Translations under genes and position numbers: made by a program
Notes under the pieces: model-generated
The model's database searches: none
Told to the model about the DNA's origin: nothing
The model's input: the letters and a program-made list of their open reading frames with translations, nothing else
Shown: positions 7,153 to 15,858 of the stretch, piece by piece
Layout: each line of letters begins with the position of its first letter
How positions within the stretch are numbered: position 1 is the stretch's first letter
DNA from: Pedobacter petrophilus
Lineage (GTDB): Bacteria; Bacteroidota; Bacteroidia; Sphingobacteriales; Sphingobacteriaceae
Assembly: GCF_009674725.1 (NCBI RefSeq)
Contig: NZ_WKKH01000002.1
Coordinates: 62,001-126,000 of the forward strand
Direction of reading: 5' to 3'
DNA length: 64,000 nucleotides

Positions 7153-9966
7153 ATGAGCAAAAAAGAGGCCGAAAAAGATCCGCATAAAAATATAATCATT
7201 AAAGGTGCCCGTGTGCACAACCTTAAAAACATAGATGTTGCTATTCCGAAAAATAAACTGGTGGTGGTTACGGGTATGTCTGGTTCGGGGAAATCTTCGC
7301 TTGCATTTGATACTTTATATGCTGAAGGACAACGCCGTTACGTAGAGAGTTTATCATCTTATGCCCGGCAGTTTATGGGGAGAATGAATAAACCTGATGT
7401 AGATTATATTAAAGGAATTGCGCCTGCCATAGCCATAGAACAAAAGGTGATTACTTCCAATCCCCGTTCAACAGTAGGTACCTCAACAGAAATTTATGAT
7501 TACCTGAAATTGCTCTTCTCCCGGATCGGAAAAACAATCTCCCCGATATCTGGTAAAGAGGTGAAAAAAGATTCGGTAAGTGCTGTGGTAGATTATGTAG
7601 GCGCCATGCCCGAAGATACAACGGTAACCATTTTTTGCCCGCTCTATCCACACAACAACCGGACTATTAAAGAAGAACTTGCCATCTTATTACAGAAGGG
7701 TTTTCTACGGGTGCTGATTGATGAGAAAATTTTAAAAATAGAATCGGTTCTTGATGATGCAGATTTTAAGGATTCAGAATTAACTGATGATAAAACGGTG
7801 CAAATTCTGATCGATCGGATCGTTGTTAATCAGGAAGAAGAAACTTTAAGCCGATTGGCAGATTCTGCACAAACTGCTTTCTTTGAAGGAAAAGGAGATT
7901 GTTATGTAGAAGCCGAAGGGAAAACCAAACATTTTAGCGATCGGTTTGAGTTGGATGGCATTCGCTTTGAAGAACCAACGCCTAATTTTTTCTCCTTTAA
8001 TAATCCATACGGTGCCTGTAAACGCTGTGAAGGTTACGGAAATGTAATCGGTATTGATGAAGATTTGGTGATTCCGGATAAAAGTAAAAGTGTTTACGAC
8101 AATGCCATTGCGCCCTGGAGAGGGGAGAAGATGAGCGTTTGGCTGCAGAACTTTGTTAAAGCCGCTCCAAAATTTGATTTTCCTATTCATAGGGCATATA
8201 GCCAGCTCACCAATAAAGAACAGCGTTTACTTTGGTCGGGTAATAAATATTTTGCCGGACTTGATGCTTTTTTCAAAGAACTGGAAGAACAAACCTATAA
8301 AATACAATACCGGGTAATGTTATCGCGCTACCGCGGAAAAACAACCTGCCCCGATTGTCAGGGATCTCGTTTACGTAAAGATGCATCTTATGTAAAGATT
8401 GCTGAAAAATCTATCATTGACATTGTATTGATGCCATTGTCTAAAGCACTGGTTTTCTTCAATGATTTAAAACTGGGTGTAAATGATGCTAAAATTGCAA
8501 AACGTTTATTGGCTGAAATTGATAACCGGTTCCTTTACCTGAACAATGTAGGTTTGGGTTACTTAACGCTGAATCGTTTATCTAATACCCTATCTGGCGG
8601 TGAATCGCAAAGAATCAATTTAGCAACTTCATTAGGCAGTAGCCTGGTCGGTTCCATCTATGTGTTGGATGAACCCAGTATCGGACTCCATCCGCGGGAT
8701 ACCAACAAATTAATTGAGGTACTGATATCTTTAAGGAACGTTGGGAATACCGTTATCGTGGTAGAACATGAGGAGGAAATGATGCGTGCAGCTGATTATA
8801 TTATTGATATTGGCCCGGAAGCAGGTACGCATGGCGGTAACCTGGTTTTTAGCGGCAATTACGAAGAAATATTACAAGATACCAAGAGCTTAACCGGGCG
8901 TTATTTAGCTGGCATAGAAAAAATTGCCATCCCGGAAAAGCGTCGGAAATGGAAAGATCATATCCTGATTAAAGGTGCCAGAGAAAATAACCTTCAAAAT
9001 ATTGATGTAAAGTTTCCATTGGGTGTTTTTACTGCTGTGAGTGGCGTTTCGGGCTCTGGAAAAACAAGTTTGGTAAAGAAAATCCTTTATCCTGCTTTGC
9101 AGAAAGCCATTGGTAATTATGCTGGTGAGCAAACTGGTGCTTATGATGGTATTTTCGGAAATACCGATTTAGTAAGTGCTGTAGAGATGGTGGATCAGAA
9201 TCCGATTGGTCGTTCAAGTCGTTCGAATCCGGTTACCTATGTTAAAGCCTGGGATGATATCCGTGCGCTGTTTTCAGGTTTGGCTGCTGCTAAAGCTGCC
9301 GGATTGAAGCCTGCGGCGTTCTCTTTCAATGTGGAAGGCGGACGTTGCGATGTTTGCCAGGGTGAGGGTGAAGTGAAAATCGAAATGCAGTTCATGGCGG
9401 ATATTTATTTGCCATGTGAGGCTTGCGGTGGAAAAAGGTTTAAACAGCAGGTTTTAGACATTACTTACAAAGAAAAAAATGTTTCTGAAATTCTGGATAT
9501 GACCATCGATGAAGCGGTTGATTTCTTTGCCGATGAGCAGAAGATTTTAAATAAACTGAATCCATTGGTAGATGTTGGTTTGGGCTATGTGCATTTGGGT
9601 CAATCATCAAATACCTTGTCAGGAGGGGAAGCACAGCGGATTAAACTGGCATCGTTCCTGATCAAAGGCAATAATGCCAATAAAACGTTATTCATTTTTG
9701 ATGAGCCAACAACAGGATTGCACTTTCACGATATTAAGAAACTATTGAAGGCTTTAAACACTTTGATAGAGCAGGGGAATACTATTTTAGTGATTGAACA
9801 CAATATGGATATGATTAAATGTGCAGATTGGGTAATCGATATCGGTCCGGAAGGTGGCGATGGCGGAGGCAAGCTGGTTTTTGAAGGCCTGCCTGAAGAT
9901 TTAATTAAAGAGAAAAATTCTTATACCGGCAAATATTTAGCATCGCATTTAAATTTAAATCCATAA
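7153..9966 (+). CDS. uvrA: excinuclease ABC subunit A (UvrA)
   Basis: 937 aa, full length. UvrA dimers find helix-distorting DNA lesions and load UvrB for nucleotide excision repair. It is a tandem ABC ATPase: Walker A loops GMSGSGKS (41-48) and GVSGSGKT (about 631-638), with signature motifs [12 protein letters not shown] (about 480) and [12 protein letters not shown] (about 822). The C-terminal zinc module [10 protein letters not shown]...CEACGG is complete. In the first zinc module only CKRC (about 288) is present; the segment where the first C-x2-C pair is expected reads [19 protein letters not shown] and has no cysteine. The C-x2-C-QGSRL module of the insertion domain is intact. uvrA is followed after 8 bp by the LysE-family gene and is probably co-transcribed with it. 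Confidence 0.96.
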   Translation: MSKKEAEKDPHKNIIIKGARVHNLKNIDVAIPKNKLVVVTGMSGSGKSSLAFDTLYAEGQRRYVESLSSYARQFMGRMNKPDVDYIKGIAPAIAIEQKVITSNPRSTVGTSTEIYDYLKLLFSRIGKTISPISGKEVKKDSVSAVVDYVGAMPEDTTVTIFCPLYPHNNRTIKEELAILLQKGFLRVLIDEKILKIESVLDDADFKDSELTDDKTVQILIDRIVVNQEEETLSRLADSAQTAFFEGKGDCYVEAEGKTKHFSDRFELDGIRFEEPTPNFFSFNNPYGACKRCEGYGNVIGIDEDLVIPDKSKSVYDNAIAPWRGEKMSVWLQNFVKAAPKFDFPIHRAYSQLTNKEQRLLWSGNKYFAGLDAFFKELEEQTYKIQYRVMLSRYRGKTTCPDCQGSRLRKDASYVKIAEKSIIDIVLMPLSKALVFFNDLKLGVNDAKIAKRLLAEIDNRFLYLNNVGLGYLTLNRLSNTLSGGESQRINLATSLGSSLVGSIYVLDEPSIGLHPRDTNKLIEVLISLRNVGNTVIVVEHEEEMMRAADYIIDIGPEAGTHGGNLVFSGNYEEILQDTKSLTGRYLAGIEKIAIPEKRRKWKDHILIKGARENNLQNIDVKFPLGVFTAVSGVSGSGKTSLVKKILYPALQKAIGNYAGEQTGAYDGIFGNTDLVSAVEMVDQNPIGRSSRSNPVTYVKAWDDIRALFSGLAAAKAAGLKPAAFSFNVEGGRCDVCQGEGEVKIEMQFMADIYLPCEACGGKRFKQQVLDITYKEKNVSEILDMTIDEAVDFFADEQKILNKLNPLVDVGLGYVHLGQSSNTLSGGEAQRIKLASFLIKGNNANKTLFIFDEPTTGLHFHDIKKLLKALNTLIEQGNTILVIEHNMDMIKCADWVIDIGPEGGDGGGKLVFEGLPEDLIKEKNSYTGKYLASHLNLNP

Positions 9967-9974
9967 TTTCGGCA

Positions 9975-10628
9975 ATGCTTTTCCTCACCTTTTTTATAGG
10001 CATCATTCTCAATGCCATGGGCTACATTCCCCCTGGCAATATCAACCTTACGGTTGCGCAACTTGCCATTAATAAAGGCATGCGTCAGGTGTGGTATTTT
10101 ATCATCTCATTTTCCTGTGTAGAGATATTTTTTACCTTCGGGATGATGCGTTTTGCCCGTTGGGCCATGAGTGATATCAACCCTAACGAGGCCGTAAGTG
10201 AAGTAAGGTTAGGCACTTTGGTAGATTGCTTTATGATTCTCATGTTCATTACCATGGGAACAATTACCTGGGCTAACCGGAAAAAGGTACCGGTAACCAG
10301 TAATAAAAAGGAAGATAAGCGAAGCGGAAGTGTGTTGTATGGCCTGATCCTGGGCGTACTGAATCCGGTTCAAATTCCTTTTTGGCTATTCTTTGGCAAT
10401 TATGTAATCTTGCACGAATGGATAGAAACGGATTATTTATCCCTGATTATTTTTGCTATTGGCTCTGGTTTTGGCTCCGCCGGAGCACTATATGTTTATG
10501 CGCATTTTGCCACCTTTATCCAGGAGAAATTCGCCTTAAGTAGCCTGATTATTAATAAATCTATTGCCATATTTTTATATGTACTGGCGGCTTACCTGAT
10601 CGTGAAACAGATTGTTGTTATCCTTTAG
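9975..10628 (+). CDS. LysE-family amino-acid exporter
   Basis: 217 aa with six hydrophobic segments, the size and topology of LysE/RhtB translocators. The family motif appears near the N-terminus as GYIPPGNINLTVAQLAINKG, followed by a central charged loop (about residues 98-115) and the conserved GLILGVLNPVQIPFW segment. Family members export amino acids or related metabolites; the substrate is not predictable here. It begins 8 bp after uvrA, implying transcriptional linkage without an obvious functional one. Confidence 0.85.
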   Translation: MLFLTFFIGIILNAMGYIPPGNINLTVAQLAINKGMRQVWYFIISFSCVEIFFTFGMMRFARWAMSDINPNEAVSEVRLGTLVDCFMILMFITMGTITWANRKKVPVTSNKKEDKRSGSVLYGLILGVLNPVQIPFWLFFGNYVILHEWIETDYLSLIIFAIGSGFGSAGALYVYAHFATFIQEKFALSSLIINKSIAIFLYVLAAYLIVKQIVVIL

Positions 10629-10633
10629 GGTTT

Positions 10634-10672
10634 TAGTCTTGAGTCGTAAGTCTTTAGTCCTTAGTTGGGAGT
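10634..10672. repeat. degenerate copy of the GTC-rich dispersed repeat
   Basis: Directly behind the LysE-family stop, the sequence is a string of AGTC-type half-units (AGTCTTGAGTC, AAGTCTTTAGTCC, TAGTTGGGAGT). The same half-units make up the palindromic copy at 11951-12022 and the coding copies in ribF (14948-15015) and leuS (21224-21260). The rest of the 10673-10885 gap is AT-rich, with an (AT)n stretch near 10823. No convincing gene is seen there. Confidence 0.55.
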
Positions 10673-10885
10673 TGCAGGGTGGTAAAGCTTATTACTCAGC
10701 CCCTAATTACAGCAATGATTACCGTTCTTAAAATGGATCAAGAGCAAGGACAATGTTAAAGACCAAAACAAGAAGCCTACTCCTAAAAAGAAAAACGTCA
10801 GACGAAAAACGACAATTGAATACATATATATATATCGAAAACCCTCAGCCTCATCTTGAAGAAATCTTTTTTATTAAAACACTTC

Positions 10886-11920
10886 TTACTTTAAAAATTC
10901 TACATTCCAGATTTTCTCTGCTTTTCTGCCGATGAGCCAGAACGATGCCGCCAATACTGAAAAGAAGAGTGCTTTGTGCCAGCTATCCCAGAAGTATTCA
11001 AAATAGCGGGTATAGAGATTTACAAAGAGAAAAGTAATTCCAAATTCACGGGCAATATCATCGCGGTATTTTAAACCATATAAAGTGCTACCTACGCAAA
11101 CTATAGCAGAAATTAAGGCCCAATAAAACAAGTTCAACTGCCTAACCGAATACCACTCCTCTAAACTGGCGAAGTTTCCAAAAACCGACAAAGCCCAGAG
11201 GGAGATGAATAAATAAACCATTCCGGCAAGGTAAGTTACCTGGAAAAATTGTTTTGTTTTGGGGATTGCCTTCATAATGAAAGATGATGCTGTTAGTGCA
11301 GCACCGAACACCACAAATCTCAGCGGGTAATTCATTCCGAGGAAATAATAGTTCCAGCGGCTTAAATAGCCGGTTTCAGTACCAAACCAGGCACCTAAAG
11401 ATATTAAGGCAAAAATCCAGATCAACTTGGAGTTGAAAAAATATCCTAGTCCGCCGTAGATAAACACGGAAATCAGGATCAAAACAGTGAAATTCCCAGA
11501 GCCATTATCGAGCGACTTGCCAAAATAAGCAATGGCATTCGCCGTGAGTAATATCGCTGAAAATACGATCGCTTCGTTGCTGAAACGCAGATTGGGAAGC
11601 TTTTTCTTCCTTCGGAAACCTAAAATATAGAGCCAGCCTGCAAGTCCGCCAGAAACCAGCGCAATTACAATATTTGGTGTGTTGTAAACCCTTTTGAGAT
11701 AATTCAGAATTGCATTGTCGATCAATAAAGATCCAAGCGCTATAAAGCCACAAGCTAAAGCTACCCAAAAGGCATATTGAGCAAGTCTTAACCAATCAAA
11801 ATTTTTGGCTTCATAACTCTGGCGAAGTTTGTTTCCCGTTTCTGCATTGATTAAGCCATCATTTTGCCATTGCTCAATCATATCATCCAGAAACTCACTT
11901 TTTTCTATATCAACTTTCAT
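10886..11920 (-). CDS. DUF2157-family membrane protein
   Basis: 344 aa. A short soluble N-terminal region (about 1-45, IEQWQNDGLINAETGNKLRQSY) has the look of the small helical head that opens DUF2157 proteins. It is followed by about eight to nine hydrophobic helices (residues 48-335) and an amphipathic tail. No catalytic motif is visible. Family members are uncharacterised inner-membrane proteins of Bacteroidota and Proteobacteria. It lies downstream of the antiporter on the same strand, separated by the palindromic repeat at 11951-12022, which may end or attenuate read-through. Family assignment is from overall architecture and the N-terminal motif. Confidence 0.7.
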   Translation of the reverse strand: MKVDIEKSEFLDDMIEQWQNDGLINAETGNKLRQSYEAKNFDWLRLAQYAFWVALACGFIALGSLLIDNAILNYLKRVYNTPNIVIALVSGGLAGWLYILGFRRKKKLPNLRFSNEAIVFSAILLTANAIAYFGKSLDNGSGNFTVLILISVFIYGGLGYFFNSKLIWIFALISLGAWFGTETGYLSRWNYYFLGMNYPLRFVVFGAALTASSFIMKAIPKTKQFFQVTYLAGMVYLFISLWALSVFGNFASLEEWYSVRQLNLFYWALISAIVCVGSTLYGLKYRDDIAREFGITFLFVNLYTRYFEYFWDSWHKALFFSVLAASFWLIGRKAEKIWNVEFLK

Positions 11921-11950
11921 AGGTAGGGTTGTATACGAAGATATAAAAAT

Positions 11951-12022
11951 AAGTCCGAAGTCGGGAGTCTGAAGTCGTAAGGCGATATCGACTCCGGACT
12001 AAAGACTCCCGACTCCGGACTT
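11951..12022. repeat. palindromic copy of the GTC-rich dispersed repeat
   Basis: A 72-bp imperfect inverted repeat: the left arm AAGTCCGAAGTCGGGAGTCT (11951-11970) pairs with the right arm AGACTCCCGACTCCGGACTT (12003-12022), with one mismatch over 20 bp. The centre has further GTC units and GATATC. It nearly fills the gap between the antiporter and DUF2157 genes and would form a long stable hairpin in RNA. Related sequence occurs at 10634, inside ribF and inside leuS. Confidence 0.8.
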
Positions 12023-12023
12023 T

Positions 12024-14237
12024 CTATATTACCTCTTTAATTTTCTTATTATTCCCGACAATCCAGATCACATCACCATTATCAAAAGTGAAATCAGATG
12101 ATGGGTTTAAAATTCTTTCCGTTCCACGTTCAATTCCAACAACCAGCGCCTGTGCTTTTTCCCGAATACCTGCATTTCTGATGCTTAAACCATAAACAGG
12201 AGATTCCAAGTTGACCACAACTTTCTGTAAGGTCATTTCCTTATCAGGGAAGTTTTTCTCGCTTTCTGTCTCCGGAATATCAACCTCTAAAATTGTCTTT
12301 ACCGCTGCCAGTTGATCATCTGCACCAATCAGCAATAGTTTATCATTCGGGTAAAGTCTTTCATCTCTACCCGGTGTTGGAATATTGGTTCTTCCGCGTT
12401 CAATCATGGCAATGTTTACACCATATTTTTCACGGATCATCAGGCTGGCAAGTGTTTGGCCAACTACCTCCGATTCCGGCGAAACCACCAGTTCTGTTAA
12501 GTGGGTATCCCAGGGTAAAATATCTGGTTTTTGATTTTCCCTGGCATTCAGGTTTAAGATGAAACGTTTTTCCAGCTTATTATAAAACGACTGGAGTTTT
12601 CTAGAGAAGATAAACATCATCAACACCATGAGCACCAGTGCTAATCCGGCAGCTATCCAGGTATCGAAAAATTCGTATACCAGGAAACCCACGAAAAACA
12701 CACCTAAGGCAATTCTAAAAGCCTCAATTGCGATAAGCGGCCCCCGCGTAAATTTTTTGCTGAGCCACAAATGCGAATAGGCAGTTTTCTGAATCCTCCT
12801 GATGGACAGCGCCCATAAAAAAGGGGCCATGATTACGAACGAAACCACCAAACTAATAATGGTAGATTTCATGCCGTTTACAACGTTATTGGCAATAAAA
12901 GGCTGGAGGTACCGGGATGCAAGGAAAATAATGGAGACTATAATTACGGAATGAATTACGGTGTTAAAAGCATATCCGCGCAAAAGGATTTTCCAATCGC
13001 TTAAAGTAGTCATCCCTTCAGTACTGGAGCTGTATCTCGAGATTCCATCAAGCCATTTCTTTGGTAAAATCCTGTTTAAAAAATTATAAAACGGCTCGGA
13101 CAATTTGATTAGATAAGGCGATGTAAAAGTAGTAATTGCTGCTGCGGCAACAGCGATGGGGTAAAGGAAATCGCTGGTTACTTTTAAGGTTAAACCTAAT
13201 GATGCAATGATAAATGAAAATTCGCCTATTTGCGCCAAACTCATGCCAGACTGTACAGCAGTTTTTAAAGGCTGGCCAGAAAGTAAAGCCCCCAAAATGG
13301 TAAATAAAATTTTCCCGGAGATGATTACAACAGTAGCTAAGATAATGGGTCCGGCATATTTAACCAGCATTGCAGGTTCGATCAGCATTCCTACTGATAC
13401 AAAGAAAACAGCGGCGAACAAATCCTTAACTGATTTGGTTAAATGTTCTATTCTTTCTGCCTGTGTTGTTTCGGCCAGGATTGAGCCCATAATAAATGCC
13501 CCTAATGCGGGAGAGAAACCAACCTTATCGGCCAGCAGCACCATCACCAAACAAAGCGCCAAAGAAACCACGAGCATGGTTTCATCATTCATTAATTTTT
13601 TGGTCGCTTTTAAAAATGATGGGATTAAAAATATTCCCGCTAAAAACCAAAGAACAAGGAAAAATGCTAATTTTAAGATAGACATGACCATTTCTGTTCC
13701 GGCAGATTGCTGGCTCACCGCAAGCGTGGAGAATAAAACCAGGAGTAAAATAGCCAGTAAATCTTCTACAATTAAAACACCGAAAACTAAACCAGCGAAT
13801 TTTTTATGTTTCAACCCTAATTCTTCAAAAGCTTTAATGGCGATCATGGTTGATGAAATGGACAAAATTCCACCAAAGAAAAGGCTATCCATATCTTTCC
13901 ACCCCATTGCTTTACCCGTTAAATAACCTGCAAGGATGATGAAAAGTACTTTTACAATGGCAGTAATGGAAGCTGAGCCACCTACTTTAACAAGTTTTTT
14001 AAAACTGAATTCTAAACCCAGGCTAAAGAGCAGGAAGATTACACCAATCTCACCCCAAATGTTAATGCTTTTAGTATCGGTAACGGATGGAAAAAAATCT
14101 AAATGTGGGCCAACAAGTAAACCCGCTAAAATATAACCTAAAACCAGGGGCTGCTTTATTCTTTTAAATATGAGTGTGGTAATCCCTGCTGCGGCGAGGA
14201 TTAATCCTAAATCGGCAATTAAATCTGGTAAATGCAT
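12024..14237 (-). CDS. CPA2 monovalent cation:proton antiporter with C-terminal TrkA-C domains
   Basis: 737 aa. Residues 1 to about 385 form the 12-13 helix Na+/H+ exchanger domain (KefB/RosB type), with GEIGVIFLLFSLGLEF in the core and a second hydrophobic block of about four helices around 420-560. The C-terminus carries two cytosolic TrkA-C-like domains (about 580-655 and 665-737), each with the VVSPESEVVGQTLASLMIRE-type opening, which usually bind a nucleotide or other ligand to gate transport. There is no Rossmann TrkA-N domain, unlike KefC. The likely role is K+ or Na+ extrusion and pH homeostasis in the inner membrane. It is leftmost but one in the leftward gene run. Confidence 0.9.
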   Translation of the reverse strand: MHLPDLIADLGLILAAAGITTLIFKRIKQPLVLGYILAGLLVGPHLDFFPSVTDTKSINIWGEIGVIFLLFSLGLEFSFKKLVKVGGSASITAIVKVLFIILAGYLTGKAMGWKDMDSLFFGGILSISSTMIAIKAFEELGLKHKKFAGLVFGVLIVEDLLAILLLVLFSTLAVSQQSAGTEMVMSILKLAFFLVLWFLAGIFLIPSFLKATKKLMNDETMLVVSLALCLVMVLLADKVGFSPALGAFIMGSILAETTQAERIEHLTKSVKDLFAAVFFVSVGMLIEPAMLVKYAGPIILATVVIISGKILFTILGALLSGQPLKTAVQSGMSLAQIGEFSFIIASLGLTLKVTSDFLYPIAVAAAAITTFTSPYLIKLSEPFYNFLNRILPKKWLDGISRYSSSTEGMTTLSDWKILLRGYAFNTVIHSVIIVSIIFLASRYLQPFIANNVVNGMKSTIISLVVSFVIMAPFLWALSIRRIQKTAYSHLWLSKKFTRGPLIAIEAFRIALGVFFVGFLVYEFFDTWIAAGLALVLMVLMMFIFSRKLQSFYNKLEKRFILNLNARENQKPDILPWDTHLTELVVSPESEVVGQTLASLMIREKYGVNIAMIERGRTNIPTPGRDERLYPNDKLLLIGADDQLAAVKTILEVDIPETESEKNFPDKEMTLQKVVVNLESPVYGLSIRNAGIREKAQALVVGIERGTERILNPSSDFTFDNGDVIWIVGNNKKIKEVI

Positions 14238-14318
14238 TTTGTTAATCGGTATTGTGGTAAATAATTTCCGGGCAGGCCGGCTGTGTATTCCACCGCATGG
14301 TGGTGCGCAAAACAGTAT

Positions 14319-14666
14319 TTACCAGAAAAAGTGTTTCGGATAAAGCATTTTAAACAAGCACCAATAGTTGTGTTTTAACCGTTTTAAAACCGCCTTACTA
14401 ATTGTTGAAGTGATGGAAAGTAGTAACGCCATAATCAAAACAGCAAATACAACTAAAAAATTTTTTACAACAGTATGATTCATCAGGTCTTTTTGGAAAC
14501 TTTCCTGATCTTGCGTATGGCCGAAGTGAAATTTAAAAGTGCTTTTTTTGAAGTTGCGAACGGGTTGTGCCGACTGAATTTTTGAGGTGTTATCTTTTTT
14601 TGGAGCAGCAAAGCTTGCGAAACTCACCAGCGTACTTAAAAAAATAATTATATAAAAAAGCCTCAT
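14319..14666 (-). CDS. small exported/membrane protein, function unknown
   Basis: 115 aa. An N-terminal signal-like hydrophobic segment (residues 1-20, ending SFAA) is followed by a polar stretch rich in Lys/Ser/Gln with HFGHTQDQ, one transmembrane helix (about 72-92) and a basic, aromatic C-terminus (LKHNYWCLFKMLYPKHFFW). No family is recognised. The start codon and first four codons are the 3' arm of the ribF terminator hairpin (14654-14698), so its translation must begin in a structured region. It lies between ribF and the antiporter on the same strand. Confidence 0.55.
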   Translation of the reverse strand: MRLFYIIIFLSTLVSFASFAAPKKDNTSKIQSAQPVRNFKKSTFKFHFGHTQDQESFQKDLMNHTVVKNFLVVFAVLIMALLLSITSTISKAVLKRLKHNYWCLFKMLYPKHFFW

Positions 14667-14698
14667 TGCTGCTAATATAGCGAAAATGAGGCTTTTTT
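14654..14698 (-). terminator. ribF terminator overlapping the start of the next gene
   Basis: A 13-bp perfect inverted repeat AAAAAAGCCTCAT (14654-14666) / ATGAGGCTTTTTT (14686-14698) with a 19-nt loop, 27 bp behind the ribF stop. On the minus strand it ends in T6 and fits an intrinsic terminator. The downstream arm contains the ATG of the 115-aa gene, so termination and initiation signals are superimposed. Confidence 0.75.
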
Positions 14699-14724
14699 GA
14701 AAGTTAAATTTCGATTAAACTTCC

Positions 14725-15723
14725 CTATTCCAGAGCTGAGAAGTAAGCTAAGGTATCTTCTTTATCCTTATGGAGCTGTACTTTCAAAGCTTCCAAACCG
14801 GTAAATTTTACATCGTGACGAAGGAATTTTAGGAAATTCATTTTGATATCCTGACCATAAATTTCCTGGTTAAAATCGAAGATATTTACTTCAATATTTC
14901 TGGTCATGCCGTTAATGGTTGGCCTTTGGCCGATGTAAGCCATACCTTTGAAAGTCCGGAGTCCGGACTCCGGAGTCTGAAGTTTGGCATTGCGCGACTC
15001 ATGATTATGGACTTCTGACCCTAAACTCATCGCTACCGTTACGGCGTAAATGCCATCACCGGGAATAAGCTTATAGGTTTCTTCTACAAAAATGTTGGCC
15101 GTTGGAAAACCAATTGTTCTGCCAATTTTATCGCCCTTTATTACACGCCCGAAAATGGAAAAGGCATAACCCAGATAATCTGATGCCAGGCCTACATCTC
15201 CAGCCAGCAGTGCCTGACGGATTTTAGTTGAACTTACGGCAACATCGTGAATATCCTGTTCCATAATTTCTTCTACTGTAAAGTCAAAATGAATGCCTGC
15301 AGCTTTCAAATCTGTCAGAGTACCGGTACGGTCTTTTCCAAAACGGTGATCATAACCGATGATAATGTGTTTGGTTCCGATATCATTTACCAGTGTGTTT
15401 TTGATGTAGTCTTCTGGTAGCTGATTGGAAAAATCGCGGGTAAAAGGCGTGATAATTAAATGATCTACCCCAAGGCTCTTTAATATTTCTGCCTTTTCAT
15501 TAATGGTATTGATCATCTTCAGATCCTGATTCTCTGGATCTATAATGAGTCTTGGATGTGGGAAAAAGGTTAAGATTACACTTTCACCGTGATTTGCTTT
15601 TGCTTTTGCTACCAATTGTCTGATGATTTTCTGGTGCCCGAAATGAACACCATCAAAAGTGCCGATGGTTACTACAGCGTTGTTAAGCTTGGTAAATTCT
15701 GATAGGTTATGGTATATTTTCAA
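14725..15723 (-). CDS. ribF: bifunctional riboflavin kinase/FAD synthetase RibF
   Basis: 332 aa, about 20-25 longer than usual. It phosphorylates riboflavin to FMN and adenylylates FMN to FAD. The N-terminal FAD-synthetase domain (1 to about 180) has GTFDGVHFGH (21-30) and SSTKIR (164-169). The C-terminal kinase domain has GFPTANI (205-211), GMAYIGQRPT (260-269) and IEVNIFDF. Between the strand ending YAVTVA (about 231) and FKGMAYIG (258) lies an extra segment of about 26 residues containing LQTPESGLRT. Its DNA is a copy of the GTC-rich repeat, so the extra residues look like an in-frame insertion. The start is TTG at 15723; the next in-frame ATG lies far inside the domain. It is last in the ftsX-to-ribF run. 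Confidence 0.95.
   Translation of the reverse strand: MKIYHNLSEFTKLNNAVVTIGTFDGVHFGHQKIIRQLVAKAKANHGESVILTFFPHPRLIIDPENQDLKMINTINEKAEILKSLGVDHLIITPFTRDFSNQLPEDYIKNTLVNDIGTKHIIIGYDHRFGKDRTGTLTDLKAAGIHFDFTVEEIMEQDIHDVAVSSTKIRQALLAGDVGLASDYLGYAFSIFGRVIKGDKIGRTIGFPTANIFVEETYKLIPGDGIYAVTVAMSLGSEVHNHESRNAKLQTPESGLRTFKGMAYIGQRPTINGMTRNIEVNIFDFNQEIYGQDIKMNFLKFLRHDVKFTGLEALKVQLHKDKEDTLAYFSALE
14948..15015. repeat. GTC-rich dispersed repeat inserted in frame in ribF
   Basis: AGTCCGGAGTCCGGACTCC and neighbouring GAGTCTGAAGT match the half-units of the intergenic palindrome at 11951-12022. A weaker second half (ACTCATGATTATGGACTTCT) lies about 40 bp further right. It coincides with a stretch of ribF coding sequence that has no counterpart in usual RibF proteins. 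Confidence 0.7.
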
Positions 15724-15748
15724 TGGGATAATCTTTTAAACTATGGGT

Positions 15749-15838
15749 TTTGCGTGAGGGATGGCAGCGGCATCTCCCGATTTTTCATCGGGAATATAGC
15801 GTACAGCCCGACCCCTTGCGTAGCTTGGGGACACGCCC
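15749..15838. ncRNA. compact structured intergenic element, possibly the Flavo-1 RNA motif
   Basis: A 90-bp multi-branched structure can be drawn by eye: closing stem GCGTG (15752-15756) / CACGC (15832-15836); GATG (15760-15763) / CATC (15771-15774); TCCCGAT / ATCGGGA (15775-15781 / 15787-15793); and CCCC / GGGG (15812-15815 / 15827-15830). Single-stranded blocks read GCAGCG and ATAGCGTACAGCCCGACC. I recall this kind of element as recurring between genes in Bacteroidota; whether it is Rfam Flavo-1 needs a covariance search. It lies in the 135-bp gap between yitT and ribF, both on the minus strand, so it could be a processed RNA, a leader of ribF or a mobile palindromic repeat. The strand is undecided. 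Confidence 0.45.
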
Positions 15839-15858
15839 AAATTTCTATAAATATTTTA

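Noticed and set aside
10673-10885. Possible gene remnant reading KDQNKKPTPKKK
   Set aside because: Only a short Lys-rich stretch with stops on both sides and no recognisable relative. It could be chance in AT-rich DNA.
13207-13926. A 239-codon plus-strand frame inside the antiporter gene
   Set aside because: Antisense shadow of a hydrophobic coding sequence. The antiporter on the minus strand is complete and clearly conserved.
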